Part shown: positions 35,505 through 47,454 of the stretch, piece by piece | Layout of the letters: every line of letters starts with the position of its first letter | How positions within the stretch are numbered: the stretch's first letter is position 1 | Assembly (NCBI GenBank): GCA_024663395.1 | Contig: JANFAH010000112.1 | Location: 44,236 to 108,235 of the forward strand | DNA from: Pisolithus tinctorius | Lineage: Eukaryota > Basidiomycota > Agaricomycetes > Boletales > Pisolithaceae | Direction: 5' to 3' | DNA: 64,000 bases | Made by a program: the position numbers and the translations under genes | Notes under the pieces: model-generated | Database searches by the model: none | What the model was told of the DNA's origin: nothing | The model's input: the letters and a program-made list of their open reading frames with translations, nothing else

Positions 35505-36517
35505 TTACAGAGCCCGCTGTTTCAACCGACTGCAGACGGTTCTCAGCCCGGCGTACACTTTTCCAGGCGGTGTACCCAGAATCAGAGAGACAATAGCGTC
35601 TCTGGCGATTTTGATATTTTGGAAAGAACCCATTATATGAATTTTCCTACACCTTGTCAGAACCTCAGTTGGCAAAGCTAAAATATGACTTACGTGTCAG
35701 CCAGCACAATTCTCGTACGACTAGCATTTTCGATTGTAAATTTTGTCTTTCCATCTTGGCCTGCTATCCGTCCTAGAGAAATGGCTGAACTCCTACAAAA
35801 CTGCGATTGCTTTCCCACGTACCAATTGCACGAGATAAATGGTCACCATGGAGTGTCTTCACATCGTTTATTTCGAAAGAGTCAATGAAGAGATCGTCGA
35901 GTCGAAGGAGGGCGATAGCGTCCTTAAAGCATACTCGCAACTCAGGGAAGTTCTACTTCATCATTTTTTTTGGGATCTCACATTGACATCGAAACCCAGT
36001 GCATATGCCTTGATAAAATCAGCGCCCTTCTGTAGCGCCCCAATATCTTTGGTTTGTTTTGAGGTCTGACAAAAAATGTAAGGGTTAATCGTCCAATACA
36101 AAAAATAACAACACAAACTCGTATTTCTACACATCTTCGTTGTACGTTCATACGAACTTGCAGTCCGAGAATTTCCGAGAGCGGGGAGAATATATTAACC
36201 CAGTCCCTTTTTATCGGAGTCATACGGTGGGGTGGTATGGGAATTCTCCGTGTCTCTGATTTAAGTGATTGCGAAGGTATAGCGGAGCGAGGGAGGGACG
36301 GGAATGATGGTGCCGTCGAAGCATGGGGACCGGATGTTTCCCCCATATCGTCATCGACGCTAGCAGCTAGTTGTTGAGCGAGGGGATCCCTGGACATGTC
36401 CTCGTCAACGTGACTTGACTCTGTCGCTGGTTTGGTCCCAGGCGTGGGCTTCGCCCCCGTAAGGCTCTTGCGAACCTTTTTGCGTGTAACAGGAGGAGTA
36501 GGGTGTGAAACTACCAT
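35505..36517 (-). CDS. PNO1: Pno1 (Dim2), KH-domain ribosome assembly factor
   Basis: Nucleolar and cytoplasmic RNA-binding factor that partners Nob1 in final 18S rRNA maturation. The acidic, Pro/Thr-rich N-terminus (from MVVSHPTPP) leads to [17 protein letters not shown], then [77 protein letters not shown] and the C-terminal [36 protein letters not shown]. These cover both KH-like folds of the family. Four introns separate these blocks. The stop is at 35505-35507. The frame extends upstream to 36625, but the Met at 36517 gives the usual start. It shares a 208-bp divergent promoter with the URI-like gene. Confidence 0.92.
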
Positions 36518-36725
36518 GGTCTCTAGCTTAAATGAAGAAACCTGCACGTAAGCTGGGGGCTGCACGTAGTGGTATGGTGAGGATAGAGATAAAGCTTCGT
36601 GCTGACTAAGCAGTCCACGAGGCAACCTCTTGTTTAATTACTGTTAAGTCAGTATTAGCTCTTGATCAGCCCCATCTAACAAAACCCACCATACTATACC
36701 CACTGATACCACTCGGGGTTTCGTC
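36518..36725. promoter_or_regulatory. divergent promoter, PNO1 / URI-like
   Basis: 208 bp between opposite start codons. A ribosome assembly factor and an RNA polymerase assembly co-factor would be plausible co-regulated partners. No specific motif identified. Confidence 0.55.
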
Positions 36726-38546
36726 ATGGCTAATGAGAACCCTGGCGATGTCAAAGATCTCAGCTCCAGCAAAACCGCGGGTAGTTTTGCTTGAATTTGT
36801 ATTGCCTGGCGCACGCATGAACTTCCTTTACATATAGCTTTGCAGGCTTTACTTGGCTCATTTCGCCAGGCAACTGGAGAAAACCAGTCGGCCCCAGGTC
36901 TCTCCCGAGATGAACTGCAAAAACTTTCCGCTAAGATAGAAGAGATACTGGAGGATGGTCTGCTCCAAAAAGACGGGCAAGGAGAGGCACGCCATCAGCA
37001 TTTCTCCTGCATTCTTCGTCGCGTTGACTTAGTCGATACGTAGCTTTTAAACAACGAGGGGCTTCCAATCGTCGAAATCACAGAACCAATCACACCATTG
37101 TCCGAGACCCAAGATGGATTACATTTCACTCAAGAGCCAGACTTGATCCCGTTACAAATGCTCCAGCCCTCAGAAAGGGAGCGTCGCCGCCGCGAACGAG
37201 ACCGCATTTTCGACATCTTAGAGGAGGAGGAACGAACGCAACAACTCCGGGAGGAACACGGGGAAGCAGAAAGCCGAAAGGAGGAAATACAAAGACGGAA
37301 AGAAGCCGCAAGAATGGAATATGAACATCTCAAGCAAATGAAGGAACTGCAGAAGAAGTTGGGAAAAGCATTAGTTGGATCGACTTCTGGATCCAGCAAA
37401 ACAGATCCCGATTCACAGCGCCAGACTGCCTCAGTTTCCAAGAAAAGCGTAACGTCTGCGGAGACCGTCACATCAGACGTGATTGCTACTGAAAAAAAGC
37501 AATCATCCCAGGTTGACTGCGGGGATATTACAGCAGGCAGGCTGCGGTCGTTGTACCGTGTACCTCCTGTAAGTGCAGCTAGGACAGACCAGCATGTCAT
37601 GAAAGTACAGGTGGTCGAGCGGCGTGGTGCGAACACATCTGGATCAACGTTGGGACGTGTCGTGGACTCTGACGACGAATCCCCTACTCCATCTGAGCAC
37701 TCCTCTTCCCAACAATGCATCACAAAGCTATGTAACGTTAAACAGCAGGATCTATCGACGAATGATACAAGCAGCGACGAGGCTCAATCTTCGGACGAGG
37801 CACTAGATGAACATTTCGACTGGGACTCAGCTCAGCATCGACGTGAAGTTGCTCTCGAATATTTTGCCAAACGACATGTCATTGGTACAGATGTCCGTGC
37901 GTTGGCAACAGGCAATGATGACGAGGACGAATCGGTATATATTTTTGTTTATGTTTTCCATCTTAGCCCAACGTTCTTTCTACCGCAGGAGTGCGTCAGT
38001 GAGGGAGGTGGTTCCCAGCGTGTTCCAATATCACGCTTCAGGGCTGATCGTATGGCAGAAGCCTACAATAAAACCCATCCGCAGCTCTCCACCTCTCTGG
38101 GGTCAACTATCGTTCCTGAGGCCCGTCGGAAGGCAATTCGGAACTCGATACGTATGGGGAAATTGGTGAATGACGAACTGGCTGGTGGTCCCTCTGGTGA
38201 CAGCGGGAGTGAAGATGAGGATGTAAAAGAGATGATTGATGCCTTGAAGAAAGGCAACGTTCAAAACATAGGGCCTACTACTCAATCCGTCTCTTCTTCA
38301 GTTGACGATCTTCCCTCATTTCCTACTAATGCTGGAGTACTTGCCTCAGGCGCCCGGCCACTATCCACGGTCAGAGAACGCGCGCAGCTCCCTCAAAGAC
38401 AGGGTTCGCATTCGGGTTCCTCGGAAGGACCACCTATAGTCCTATCTTCTGTACCCGAAGGAACAGCGGAACCCAAATCCAGTGTCGCAGATGGACGTGG
38501 AATGGAAAAGAGGAAATCCAGGTTTATGGCCGAGAGGCATAAGTAG
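36726..38546 (+). CDS. URI-like protein (unconventional prefoldin / DUF3835)
   Basis: Resembles the URI1/Bud27 family, which helps assemble RNA polymerases in the cytoplasm. The first exon (MANENPGDVKDLSSSKTAG) splices to LQALLGSFRQATGENQ. The main exon starts at about 37060 with NEGLPIVEITEPITP, then has a long charged coiled coil (ERERRRRERDRIFDILEEEERTQ) at about 37165-37360, acidic Ser-rich parts, and near the end PISRFRADRMAE, the DUF3835 type motif, and KRKSRFMAERHK. A 54-bp intron at 37936-37989 keeps the frame if retained. The joint between about 36990 and 37060 does not resolve to a clean GT-AG intron, so the prefoldin-like N-terminal part may be misread or frame-broken. Confidence 0.7.
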
Positions 38547-38608
38547 GGTAATAAATACTTACGTAATACATATTTGCCATCCTTCAGCACCTTTTCTAAG
38601 ATGGCTCC

Positions 38609-40562
38609 ATGATTAGCCTGCTAAGTGTGTGCCTACGGCTCGTCATTGCACTCTTTACACGAGGATTCTTCCAACCCGATGAGTATTTTCAAGCCTTAGA
38701 ACCCGCTCATAAAATTGTCTTCGGCTATGGACACTTAACGTGGGAGTGGTTAAGCCCGCAACCTGTCCGTGGCGTCTTATACCCTGCAATCAACATACCC
38801 GCCTACTGGGTTTTGAAAGCGTCAGGTCTGGATAGGAAATACTCCACCGCTGTGGTACGTGTTTCTCTTATTTTGTCCCCTCCGCAACATTCAGTTCAAT
38901 TCCCTAGGTTGTTGCCCCCAGATTGATCCATGGCTTACTTGCCGCGCTCACGGATATCTGGGTTTGCAAGCTTGCGCGAGAGGTACTTGGCGAATCTTAT
39001 GTAGGGGCCGCTGTGCGTGTATAGTTTTATATGTTACTGCCGTGAGCTTGTCGAAGCTGACATCGTCGCGCCTCATGTGCAGTATTTCCTTTCTCTGACA
39101 TCTTTCTTTCATGCAATGTCATTGTCGAGATCGCTGTCGAATTCACTAGAGACGTCGCTGACGACCATCGCACTGAGTCATTTCCTTTGGAACGTGAAAG
39201 CACCATTTCCACCGTAATACTCACCCTATTTGCGGTATTCATATGCTCACCTCGGCTCATAGGGCGCGTCTGAGAAGATGCATCTTTTTCGCTGCGCTTG
39301 CTTGTGCCATAAGGCCAACAAACGGCATTATATGGGTCTACATGTTCTCTGTCTTGTCTCTTCAACTTGGATCACACCCTAGAAGATTGATAATTTTCAC
39401 GCGCGACGCTGTCGTAATTGGGTATGTGTTTTGCGTTTTATTCAGGTGGTTGTAATGACACTTTTTTGAGTGCCATCGTTCTGGCCGTTTCCTTTGTTCT
39501 TGACACGTTGTTTTATGGACGACCTACTCTGACGCTACTGAACTTTCTTTGCGTGAATGCCTCGCCCGTTTCGTCTTTTTACGGCTCTAGTCCTTGGCAT
39601 TATTACTTGTTACAGGCCATCCCCATCCTATGCACTACAACGCTTCCGTTCGTGCTGCATGGATGCCTCCTAGCTGTAAAGAAGAGCGAGGTTAAGCTAA
39701 AGATCTTAACAGGATGTGTGGCATGGACTATTGGTGTATACTCCTTGCTGGGGCACAAGGAATGGCGGTTCTTACATCCACTGCTTCCCATGCTTCATGT
39801 CCTCGGGGCCAGGTCCTTGGGGGAATTGTACAACCATGATCCTCAGGCCCATCGTTCGAGACGACCTTCTAAAACGAAGCAACTCGCGGGCCTTCCACTT
39901 CGTACATGCTACCTGGTGCTTCTACTGCTACCAGTTCCGGCTAGCGTATACGTCACCTTTTTCCACTGTACTGGACAAATCGAAGTAATGTCTTACCTGA
40001 GGGCCCTGCCGGTTGACGACTCGACTACGATAGGCTTCTTAATGCCGTGCCACTCGACGCCCTGGCAAGCTTACTTGCATCGCCCAGACCTTGCTCATCC
40101 GGGTAAGATGTGGGCACTGGGTTGTGAACCGCCTCTGATGTACGTTGGCGTCTGTCAAGCATGCTCACAATTCTAACGCGATCGCCCAGGGTACGGGATA
40201 AAGCCGGGTACAAGGACCAGACCGACTTGTTCTTTGAATCTCCAAAAGCATACATGCTGTCACATTTTCCCCCTGAAGTGGACCCGTCGTTTCCACCATC
40301 ACCATTTCCCAGTTCAATACCGGACCAGTCGTTCGTGAGCACCTTGGCCGCGATGGAAAGTCATAACAATTCGTGGGACATGGGATGGAGGCACGAATGG
40401 CCCAAATACATCGTTATGTTCGGCGCACTCCTGCGAGAACCTAACGTTCTCTCTTTGCTGCAGGAGAAGGGATACCGTGAAATCTGGAAAGGTGGACAGG
40501 AATGGGATGGTGATGAAAGAAGAAAAGGAGGTGTACGGGTTTGGGAACATGGCACATTGTAG
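38609..40562 (+). CDS. GPI10: GPI mannosyltransferase III (PIG-B/Gpi10)
   Basis: ER membrane glycosyltransferase of family GT22 that adds the third mannose to the GPI anchor precursor. The N-terminal luminal motif GFFQPDEYFQALEPAHKIVFG contains the Asp-Glu pair of the GT22 active site, followed by TWEWLSP and RGVLYPAI. Many hydrophobic segments follow (LCVNASPVSSFYGSSPWHYYLLQAIPIL; HKEWRFLHPLLPMLHVLGA), and the RFLHP motif is typical. Introns include 38855-38909 and one near 40141-40191; joined frames run without breaks to TAG at 40560-40562. Neighbour mS38 converges from the other side. PIG-B is preferred over Alg9/Alg12 because of overall order and the PDEYFQ context. Confidence 0.88.
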
Positions 40563-40744
40563 ACTGTAAGATATAAGCTCACTATTGCAACGTGTACAGA
40601 AGTGATCGTTGCTACTGTGTAGACCGTTAAGGGAAATGATGACTGACACATTCTATTGTCCAGCGCCGTACGCAAGAACCACCGGTCATTTTGCATTTTG
40701 ACGGGCTGCGCGTGTCAGCTAGGGCAGAAGCTGAGTATGCATAG

Positions 40745-41618
40745 TCAGTTAGGACGTAAAGGGCTTACTCTGCGACGCTTCTTTAACCTGAAATCCACGA
40801 TAATTACCGACATCCAACAAATGAAACGGATCGGCTTACTTGTGTTTCTTCATCTTCTTCCGTTTCTTCCGCCTTGTACTGTCAGCATAGATACCGACCC
40901 ACTCCTGTGCCAACTCCTTGGCAGATATCAAGTCACCAACAAAAGACTCTTGTGACAAGCCGAGACGAGACACGGATTGTTGCCAAGCCATGGTAGCTCC
41001 AACACGGTTGGCGACCAGAGCGTGGGCCAACTGGCGAGCGGCGTCAGCATCCGCTTCTGTAGACGACTCGGGTGGGTCATCGATAGTGGTAAACGAGGTG
41101 GGCCGGGTATTGACCGAGTCCGCGGGGGTTGAGAACGGCAGGGCGGAAGGACTGACGGAATCGAAGAGCGTGGACGATGGTTGATTGAGCAAAAGCAAAG
41201 GGCGATATAATGAAAAGAATTGATGGAGCTTAAACTCTTTTGCCGTCACCGAAGGATGAATTAACACTTGGTGATATGTAGAATACGAAGGAGGATGATT
41301 GCTCTCAGAAACACCAAGCGTGGGCTGTGAGGACATGCTGGAAGGCTTTGGGAGTGAACTTTGCGACTGCGCAGAGGGTTCTCCGCTCCCAGAGACGCTC
41401 ACACCGTCGTTAACGGTCGAGTTTCCATTAGGATCTGCAACTGGGACGGTACCGTGGGTAGTACCGTCGACCTTGGCCTTAGCAGTGTGCACCACTGGTT
41501 TGGGAGGCTTGCTTGAATTAAAATATCTTCCGCCCCCGGGTTTTGAGGAGAAAAAGGACGAGTAAGCCCGACCTACTGTTGGCGCGGTAGGCCGCACCAG
41601 ACGAAGCAAGACAGACAT
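40745..41618 (-). CDS. mitochondrial small ribosomal subunit protein mS38 (Cox24-like)
   Basis: The C-terminal basic block RRKKRKKMKKHK, followed after a 42-bp intron (40798-40839) by LKKRRR, is the hallmark of mS38/AURKAIP1/Cox24. The N-terminus MSVLLRLVRPTAPTVGRAYSSFF is a good mitochondrial presequence. Between them is a Ser/Pro-rich stretch, then a helical part (AARQLAHALVANRVGATMAW). The last exon can end at 40745 (reading VSPLRPN) or, if a 38-bp intron with the branch-like CTAACTGAC is removed, at 40719. It shares a 310-bp divergent promoter with UBC9. Start at 41618 is preferred over the earlier frame opening at 41708. Confidence 0.8.
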
Positions 41619-41928
41619 GCAACCCTCGGGTGAGTTCGCTGAGACTGTACCAGTGCAAGTCAAAAGCAGACCACTTGTGGCTGTGTTGTCCCCAAGCCTA
41701 GATCTCAAGCTCGATGGAGACCACAGAAGGACACGAACTCGATACTGATCTTAACATGTCAAACTGTTCATTTATTCGCGATTACAGTAATCTTGATAGT
41801 ACCTGCGAATCTGCAACAGCGCCGCCTCAGAGGCAACAGTGTGGACTACACTTGCTTGCTGACTAAGCTGCTATTGTGTGCACCTTATGCTGGTCCGCTC
41901 GACCTCCTTCAGATCGTCATCTCTAGCT
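41619..41928. promoter_or_regulatory. divergent promoter, mS38 / UBC9
   Basis: 310 bp between two opposite starts with no coding signal. Shared regulatory region by position; no specific site assigned. Confidence 0.5.
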
Positions 41929-42833
41929 ATGGTCGGAATTTGTAGAACGCGTTTGGCGGAAGAGCGCAAGCAATGGAGGAAAGATCATCCGTTTGTATGT
42001 CCTTTACTTGTGTTAAACCTGGTCGCGCCGGTCGGTGTGCTTCAGTGCAATTGACATAAATGCATATGTTGCTCGACTGATTTGAGGAGATTTCAAAGGC
42101 TAACTTGGTGTGCAGGGGTTCTATGCGAAGCCGGTAAAGTCTGCTGATGGTTCGATGAACCTCCTAGAGTGGGAGGTCGGCATTCCTGGCAAAGCAGAGG
42201 TCCGTGATCCTCGTCTCGTATACCTAACTAACAACAAACATGCACATTAGACAGCCTGGGAGGGCGGACTCTACAAACTCACCATGACTTTTCCCGAGGG
42301 TGAGAAAGAAGTTGTAATGCTTAGGGCTGCCTTTCCAACTGATTCTTCGACCAGATTATCCCTCCAAACCGCCCAAATGTCCGTGTAGGTTGAATCTAGT
42401 TGACGCAGTAATTGAATCTTTCCAGGTAAATTCACGCCACCCCTATTTCACCCCAATGTATTCCCTTCTGGCACGGTGTGTCTTTCAATCCTGGACGAGG
42501 AGAAATCGTGGAAGCCGGCTATTACCATCAAACAGGTGTGATCAATACATCTCATTTAGTCATCCGGCATTGTGAAAATTTGTAGATTCTGCTGGGCATT
42601 CAGGACCTCCTTGATGATCCTAATGTGAACGATCCTGCTCAGAGTGATGCTTATGCAATGTTCAAGTGAGTTTTCGTTTCTTTTTTTTGGTGCATGGGTT
42701 AGGACTGAACCGGGGATAGGAATGACAAGGTTGCGTATGAGTGAGTTATGTCCTCCACGGGTTCGGTTGCGTTTAATTCAAAACGGACAGGCGAAGAATT
42801 AGACAACAAGCCAGGGAAAACATACCGAAATGA
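41929..42833 (+). CDS. UBC9: Ubc9, SUMO-conjugating enzyme E2
   Basis: Takes activated SUMO from the E1 and passes it to lysines of targets in the nucleus. Eight exons (41929-41994, 42116-42199, 42251-42299, 42355-42378, 42426-42535, 42586-42665, 42720-42740, 42791-42833) give 158 residues, the usual length. Visible are [20 protein letters not shown] at the start, the active-site Cys in [14 protein letters not shown], and [18 protein letters not shown]. The final exon adds [13 protein letters not shown]. Two exons are tiny (24 and 21 bp). All introns are GT-AG, one with donor GTCCGT. A stop at 42742 would apply only if the last intron were retained. It converges on SNU13, 106 bp apart. Confidence 0.95.
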
Positions 42834-42939
42834 AGTATTCCCAATAGCTCCAGCTGTACTTCGTTATGATAGGAGTTGACTCCTTCAATTATGATCAACT
42901 ATACAATGCATACCATGTCCAGGGATCGATAATAGCTAC

Positions 42940-43496
42940 TCAGACCATCAACTTTTCAATGGCCACTTTGATGTTGCGAATCTGACTCTGCAGTTCGCGG
43001 GCCTCGCTGGTAGTTACACTGGCAGCAATGACAGGCCTGGAAACATTACATGCACGACCCAGAGCAGCCTTCGACGGTATGAAAATATAAGGAACGTTCT
43101 ATGGAAGGAATCATTCAGTGCCATGTTAACGACGGCGTGAGGTAAATACCTTTTCTTCGCAAAGAAGCGGAAGGTGCAGTAAAATTTCCAAAGGTTCAGT
43201 ATCCGCGGTAAGGATGATGAATTCCGCGATACCGCGGTTGAGAGTCTTCGTGGCTACGGGAGGGTATGGATAGGGACGAGTGAGCAAATGTGACACAAAC
43301 AGACCTTCATTAGCACCTTTTTTCAGCTGTTTGTACTGGCCGGCCTGCTGAACGAGATCAAGGATCTAGTATCGCCGGACAAGACATGAACGTTGAGCGT
43401 TACAAATAGGAAAGACGCGACCAACTCACAGAATTAGTCAAGTCCTCTTCTGCGAACGGCCATGCCTTGCCACGTTCTTCTGGCATTTTTATATGT
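42940..43496 (-). CDS. SNU13: Snu13 (15.5K/NHP2L1), U4 snRNP and box C/D snoRNP protein
   Basis: Binds kink-turn RNA in U4 snRNA and box C/D snoRNAs, acting in splicing and rRNA modification. It starts [18 protein letters not shown] at 43496 and has four short exons. The last exon carries [17 protein letters not shown] (L7Ae RNA-binding loop), [19 protein letters not shown] and the end [13 protein letters not shown] with stop at 42940-42942. Joined length is about 126 residues, as in the family. Small exon blocks inside ([29 protein letters not shown] by position) fit but are split by introns at about 43092-43150 and 43250-43310. No defect seen. Confidence 0.93.
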
Positions 43497-43860
43497 TCAA
43501 CTGGAAGTTAATCTGGTTGACCTCACGGTGAGTTGATCCTTGGTCGCTAAGTTGACAGTAGTCGAGGTGTCTGGTAAAACGCAAGAATATTGCTGACATA
43601 AGCACCCTTTGCCCTCTGGGCGTCTAACCTCTGATATCAACGTTCTGAATTACTAACTAACTAGGTCCCAGCCAAGTTTCAGCGAACGTGCGGTGCGCAG
43701 CCCATTGAGCTTTGGTGATCTGGAATCTTCATGTAGGCCGCCCGGACTTGACGTTAGAGAAGACCCGTCAGTTGAATCGTCGACTTATGACACTGCGTAT
43801 AGATCATAATCTATTTTTACCTGCAGCAGCAGCTACCAGCAGCAACTGCGAGCGGCCATC
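43497..43860. promoter_or_regulatory. divergent region, SNU13 / flavin monooxygenase
   Basis: 364 bp between two opposite starts, without a recognisable gene. Includes a CAG-rich tract just before 43861 (CAGCAGCAGC). Confidence 0.45.
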
Positions 43861-45371
43861 ATGCTCATTTCCACGGACATTTCCATGCACGGCTTGCAAC
43901 CCACAAAACGCATATGTGTAATTGGCGCAGGAGCATCAGGCTTGGCTGCGCTGAAAGTCATTTCAGATACATCTCACTTCAGATCAGGTGCTTGGTCTTT
44001 GACTGCCTTCGAATCACGCGAGAGTGTTGGTGGGATATGGTACGTTTGCGATCAGCCTCCATGGCGGAGGACGTCAATACACTAGTTGTCACCAACAGGT
44101 CACCCGCTCCGCCGACGACCGATCCCCCATTAACCCCACTGTACGACTCCCTCACGACAAATCTTCCACATCCGATAATGGCCTTTATGAGTTACTCCTT
44201 CCCTCCGTCAACTCCACTGTTTCCTCCCGCACAGGTCGTCCTGGATTATCTGAAATCATTCGCTCACCACTTCCATCTACTACCACTTATCCAATTCAAT
44301 ACGACCGTTATCAGTGCCAAGTGGGACAACACAGGCTGGCTTGTCACTGTTTCCACAGGGGAAACTCTCGCGTTTGATCATGTTATCGTTGCGAACGGTC
44401 ACTATCGACTTCCCAGAATACCAAATATACCTGGAGTGGATCACTGGTTGAGAATCCGCAGAGCTTCCCATTCAGCATGGTACAGAAGTCCGCAAGCTCT
44501 TGGCCACAAAGTGCTAGTCGTTGGTGGAGGCCCAAGTGGCCAGGATATCGCTGCAGAGATGCGTTCGTACGCCGCCGTTGTCATACATTCTGTCTCCGGT
44601 GCATTGGTAGAAGGCGATGCACACTTCAAGCGTGTCGGAAGGGCTCTTCGATTTTATGACGACGGCCGTGTCCTGTTCGAAGGCGACATCGTAGAAGAGG
44701 AGATTGATTACTGCATTTTGGCTACCGGATACAAATTTGACTTTCCATTTTTTGCTTCGGATGTCATTCGCACCGAGCAAGTTCCTTCACATTCACCATT
44801 GCCTCCGGATCTCTACAACTCCACGCACCATGTCTTTCCCCTGGCAATGTTCATATTTCCTCTGCAAAGTCACTACCCGGCGTCCAGTTTGGCGTTCATG
44901 GGGCTTCCTTTTAAAGTTGCGCCGATGCCACTTATGGAAGCTCAAGCTTGTGCCATTGTTCGAGTCATTTCCGACCCTTCTTCGCTGAATAAACAGCAGG
45001 AAGCCGAGAAGGTGACTGCGAGGTCACAACTACTCGCGCGATGGGGTGCTTCTACTTTGAGCGAGCAAGCAAAAATATGGCTCCGTTTTCAAGGGACGGA
45101 GCAATGGGATTACCGGGACGACTTGTTTGCCTTCGCAGCGCAGTCTGGAGACTGTCCTGCAGTTAAAGTAAGGCCTTGGGAAAAGTCGATGTACTCCGTG
45201 AAGAAAGTCTTACGGGACGCGTGGAGGGACCTGGAAAGCCGTGGTGAAGCTCATAAATGGGTAGAAGGGGTTGGGTGGGAGAACAGTGTTGAGGAATGGG
45301 TAGAAATGATGGAGAGGCTCCTGAAACACGCTAAGGAAAGGGGAAAGATTGCTGTTATTCCTGAAGCCTGA
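43861..45371 (+). CDS. flavin-containing monooxygenase (FMO family)
   Basis: FAD- and NADPH-dependent oxygenase that typically hydroxylates soft nitrogen or sulfur atoms; substrate unknown. Two exons (43861-44039, 44099-45371) around a 59-bp GT-AG intron give about 483 residues. The FAD Rossmann motif GAGASGLAALK lies near residue 22, and ESVGGIW follows. The FMO signature part is HSAWYRSPQ, and the NADPH site is VVGGGPSGQDIA. The motif ILATGYKFDFPF is typical of FMOs. The C-terminal half is complete (YSVKKVLRDAWRDLE, GWENSVEEWVEMMERLL). No targeting peptide. The next gene, a Cys/Met PLP enzyme, begins 253 bp downstream in the same direction, so a sulfur-containing substrate is possible but unproven. 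Confidence 0.9.
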
Positions 45372-45624
45372 GTCGCCCAGATGAAAGTAATTCATTCCTA
45401 GACTGCGTGCAGTCGTTGACGCTGCATGATGCATGACCGTTCTCAGTGATGCTAGCGATAAGTCCGGTATCTTGTTTCTGTTCAGGCATGATCCGATTCG
45501 TCATTGCTGCTGCTTTAATTTGACCCTGGGCATGTGAACTTGCCAGCCAACATGACTTGTATAAAAGCGCGAGTTCCAGTAAGTAGCTGACTCATTTACA
45601 GGGTCCCAATCTTGTTCCCGACTC

Positions 45625-47353
45625 ATGCCTCCTAGAGATATACCAGGTCAACTTAGTGGCACCCTCCTCGTTCACGGAGACTGTCCATTGGGTGCGGAAG
45701 TCGTTCCCTCCATCTCGGTCACAACTAGTGAGCACGATCCCCAACCGCTTCCTTCACACCTGAATCACGTTGCCATTCCCAGCCTTTAGATCAGTTCCTG
45801 ATGGTGATCCCGCGGGGCTTGCCAACGCAAACCCATACGGACACGTCTACTCTCGATATTCCCAGAATGTATCATCCAAGGTAGACGAGATTCTTAACAA
45901 AGTTAATGTGTGTGCAGTGCCGAAATCAGCGCCGTATCTCTCTGAATGTCTTGTCCCGGGTTATACAGAAAGGCCATTCCATAACATATGCCTCTGGACT
46001 AGCTGCCGCTTTCTCTGTAAGCTACCTCAGCTTACTCCGTAGGGGTACGGGCGTCCGATATAGTTTTCCAGGCACTGGTACACTACCAACCCAAACGAAT
46101 TGCGATCTCGGGGGGGTACTTGGGTTGTCACGGGGCGATTGAAATTTATTCTAGGGGGAGATCCGAAAGCACACCGATCATTGGCCTCGACGATAACTTC
46201 CAGGAGGGTGACTTGTGCTGGCTGGAGACTCCACTGAACCCCACGGGGGAATCTCGGTAAGAGAGCATTATTTGATCTTCCAAACCGTTTTCATGGTATA
46301 CTGCAGAGATATCAAATATTATGCGAACAAGGTGCTTGCATTCTATGTGCCTGTTGTTGAAGCATTTACTTTCTGATCTAACCAGATTCACGCTGTCGGA
46401 GGGATACTACTGGTTGATTCGACATTCGGTCCACCCCCTCTGCAGTATCCTTTGAATTGTGGGGCCGATTGTGTGTTCCACAGTGGTAATATTTTTCAAT
46501 TTTGGAACACACAGTCGAATTTATGCAGCGCCTTTCAGGGACAAAGTATTTCGGCGGCCACTCGGACCTTCTCTGTGGCATCCTTATCGTCAAAACTGCG
46601 GAAGAGCGAGAACAGGTGGAGTTATCACTACCTTCATCTAATAGCCCCCCCTCACACGACGAACGCTTCAGCTGTGGAATGACCGCGTTTTTATGGGAAA
46701 CATGATGGGATCTCTCGAAGCCTGGCTCCTATTGCGGTCGCTTCGTACAATGCATCTCCGTATCCCGAGACAATCCGCAAGCGCGACGGAGCTGGCCCAG
46801 TGGCTTAGCAAGGCTGTCATACCGGAGGGACAGGAGTTCGATGGTATACCTGGGGGGTGCTCACGAAAGTGTGGCATTCAAGTCTCCAGGGTACCGATGA
46901 AAGAGGTTTCAACCCTGCATCGCAGATGGAAGGAGGGTACAATGCCACCTTCTCAGTACTCGTGCGTCTGTCCCTGAATCAGGGAAAGAGGAAGTGGACA
47001 AAGCTTTTCTTTAGCTCTCCAAGAAAGAGTACGCAGAAGCTCTTCCTTTCAAACTCGAATACTTCATCGTGAGTGTGGAACATTTCTAAGTGCGTGGTTC
47101 TTGATTTATCATACATGGTAGCCTGCTACGAGTCTGGGGGGCGTGGAGTCATTGGTCGAACAGCGTGCCAGAGCTGATCCGAAAGAAAACCCACTCCTCG
47201 TACGACTAAGCATAGGGGTAGAAGAAGTGGAGGTGCGTTTTCCTTCCTTCTTTCTTTCTTTTGCTACGAGGAAAATCTATACTAAGCGCAGGTTGGCAGG
47301 ATCTGAAAGACGATCTGCGGAAGGCGTTGCAGACAATTGCTGAGATGCAGTGA
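45625..47353 (+). CDS. Cys/Met-metabolism PLP enzyme (cystathionine gamma-synthase-like)
   Basis: PLP-dependent enzyme of the transsulfuration fold, probably cytosolic; it would carry out gamma-replacement or elimination on homoserine or cysteine derivatives. About ten exons. Motifs: TLLVHGDCPLGAEVVPSISV, HVYSRYSQNVSSKV, ITYASGLAAAFS, CHGAIEIYSR, LETPLNPTGE, LLVDSTFGPPPLQYP, the PLP lysine in HSGTKYFGGHSDLLCG, GNMMGSLEAWLLLRSLRT and SLGGVESLVEQRA. The end is LRKALQTIAEMQ with TGA at 47351-47353. A single frame break falls in the six-G run at 46852-46857, where one more G would restore IPGG-VLTKVWHS. All other joints are clean. Either a recent mutation or a sequencing slip. Confidence 0.85.
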
Positions 47354-47454
47354 AGAGGATGAGACAGGGGTTGGTAAATAATACCAAATATGTACCTTTC
47401 ATACGCGTCGCGCAAAGCCGCGTCAGCTTACACCGACCCACTGTACTACTACAC

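Noticed and set aside
42720..42744. stop of UBC9 at 42742-42744
   Set aside because: Would lack the conserved C-terminal helix. A GTGAGT-CAG intron leads to [13 protein letters not shown] and a normal 158-residue length.
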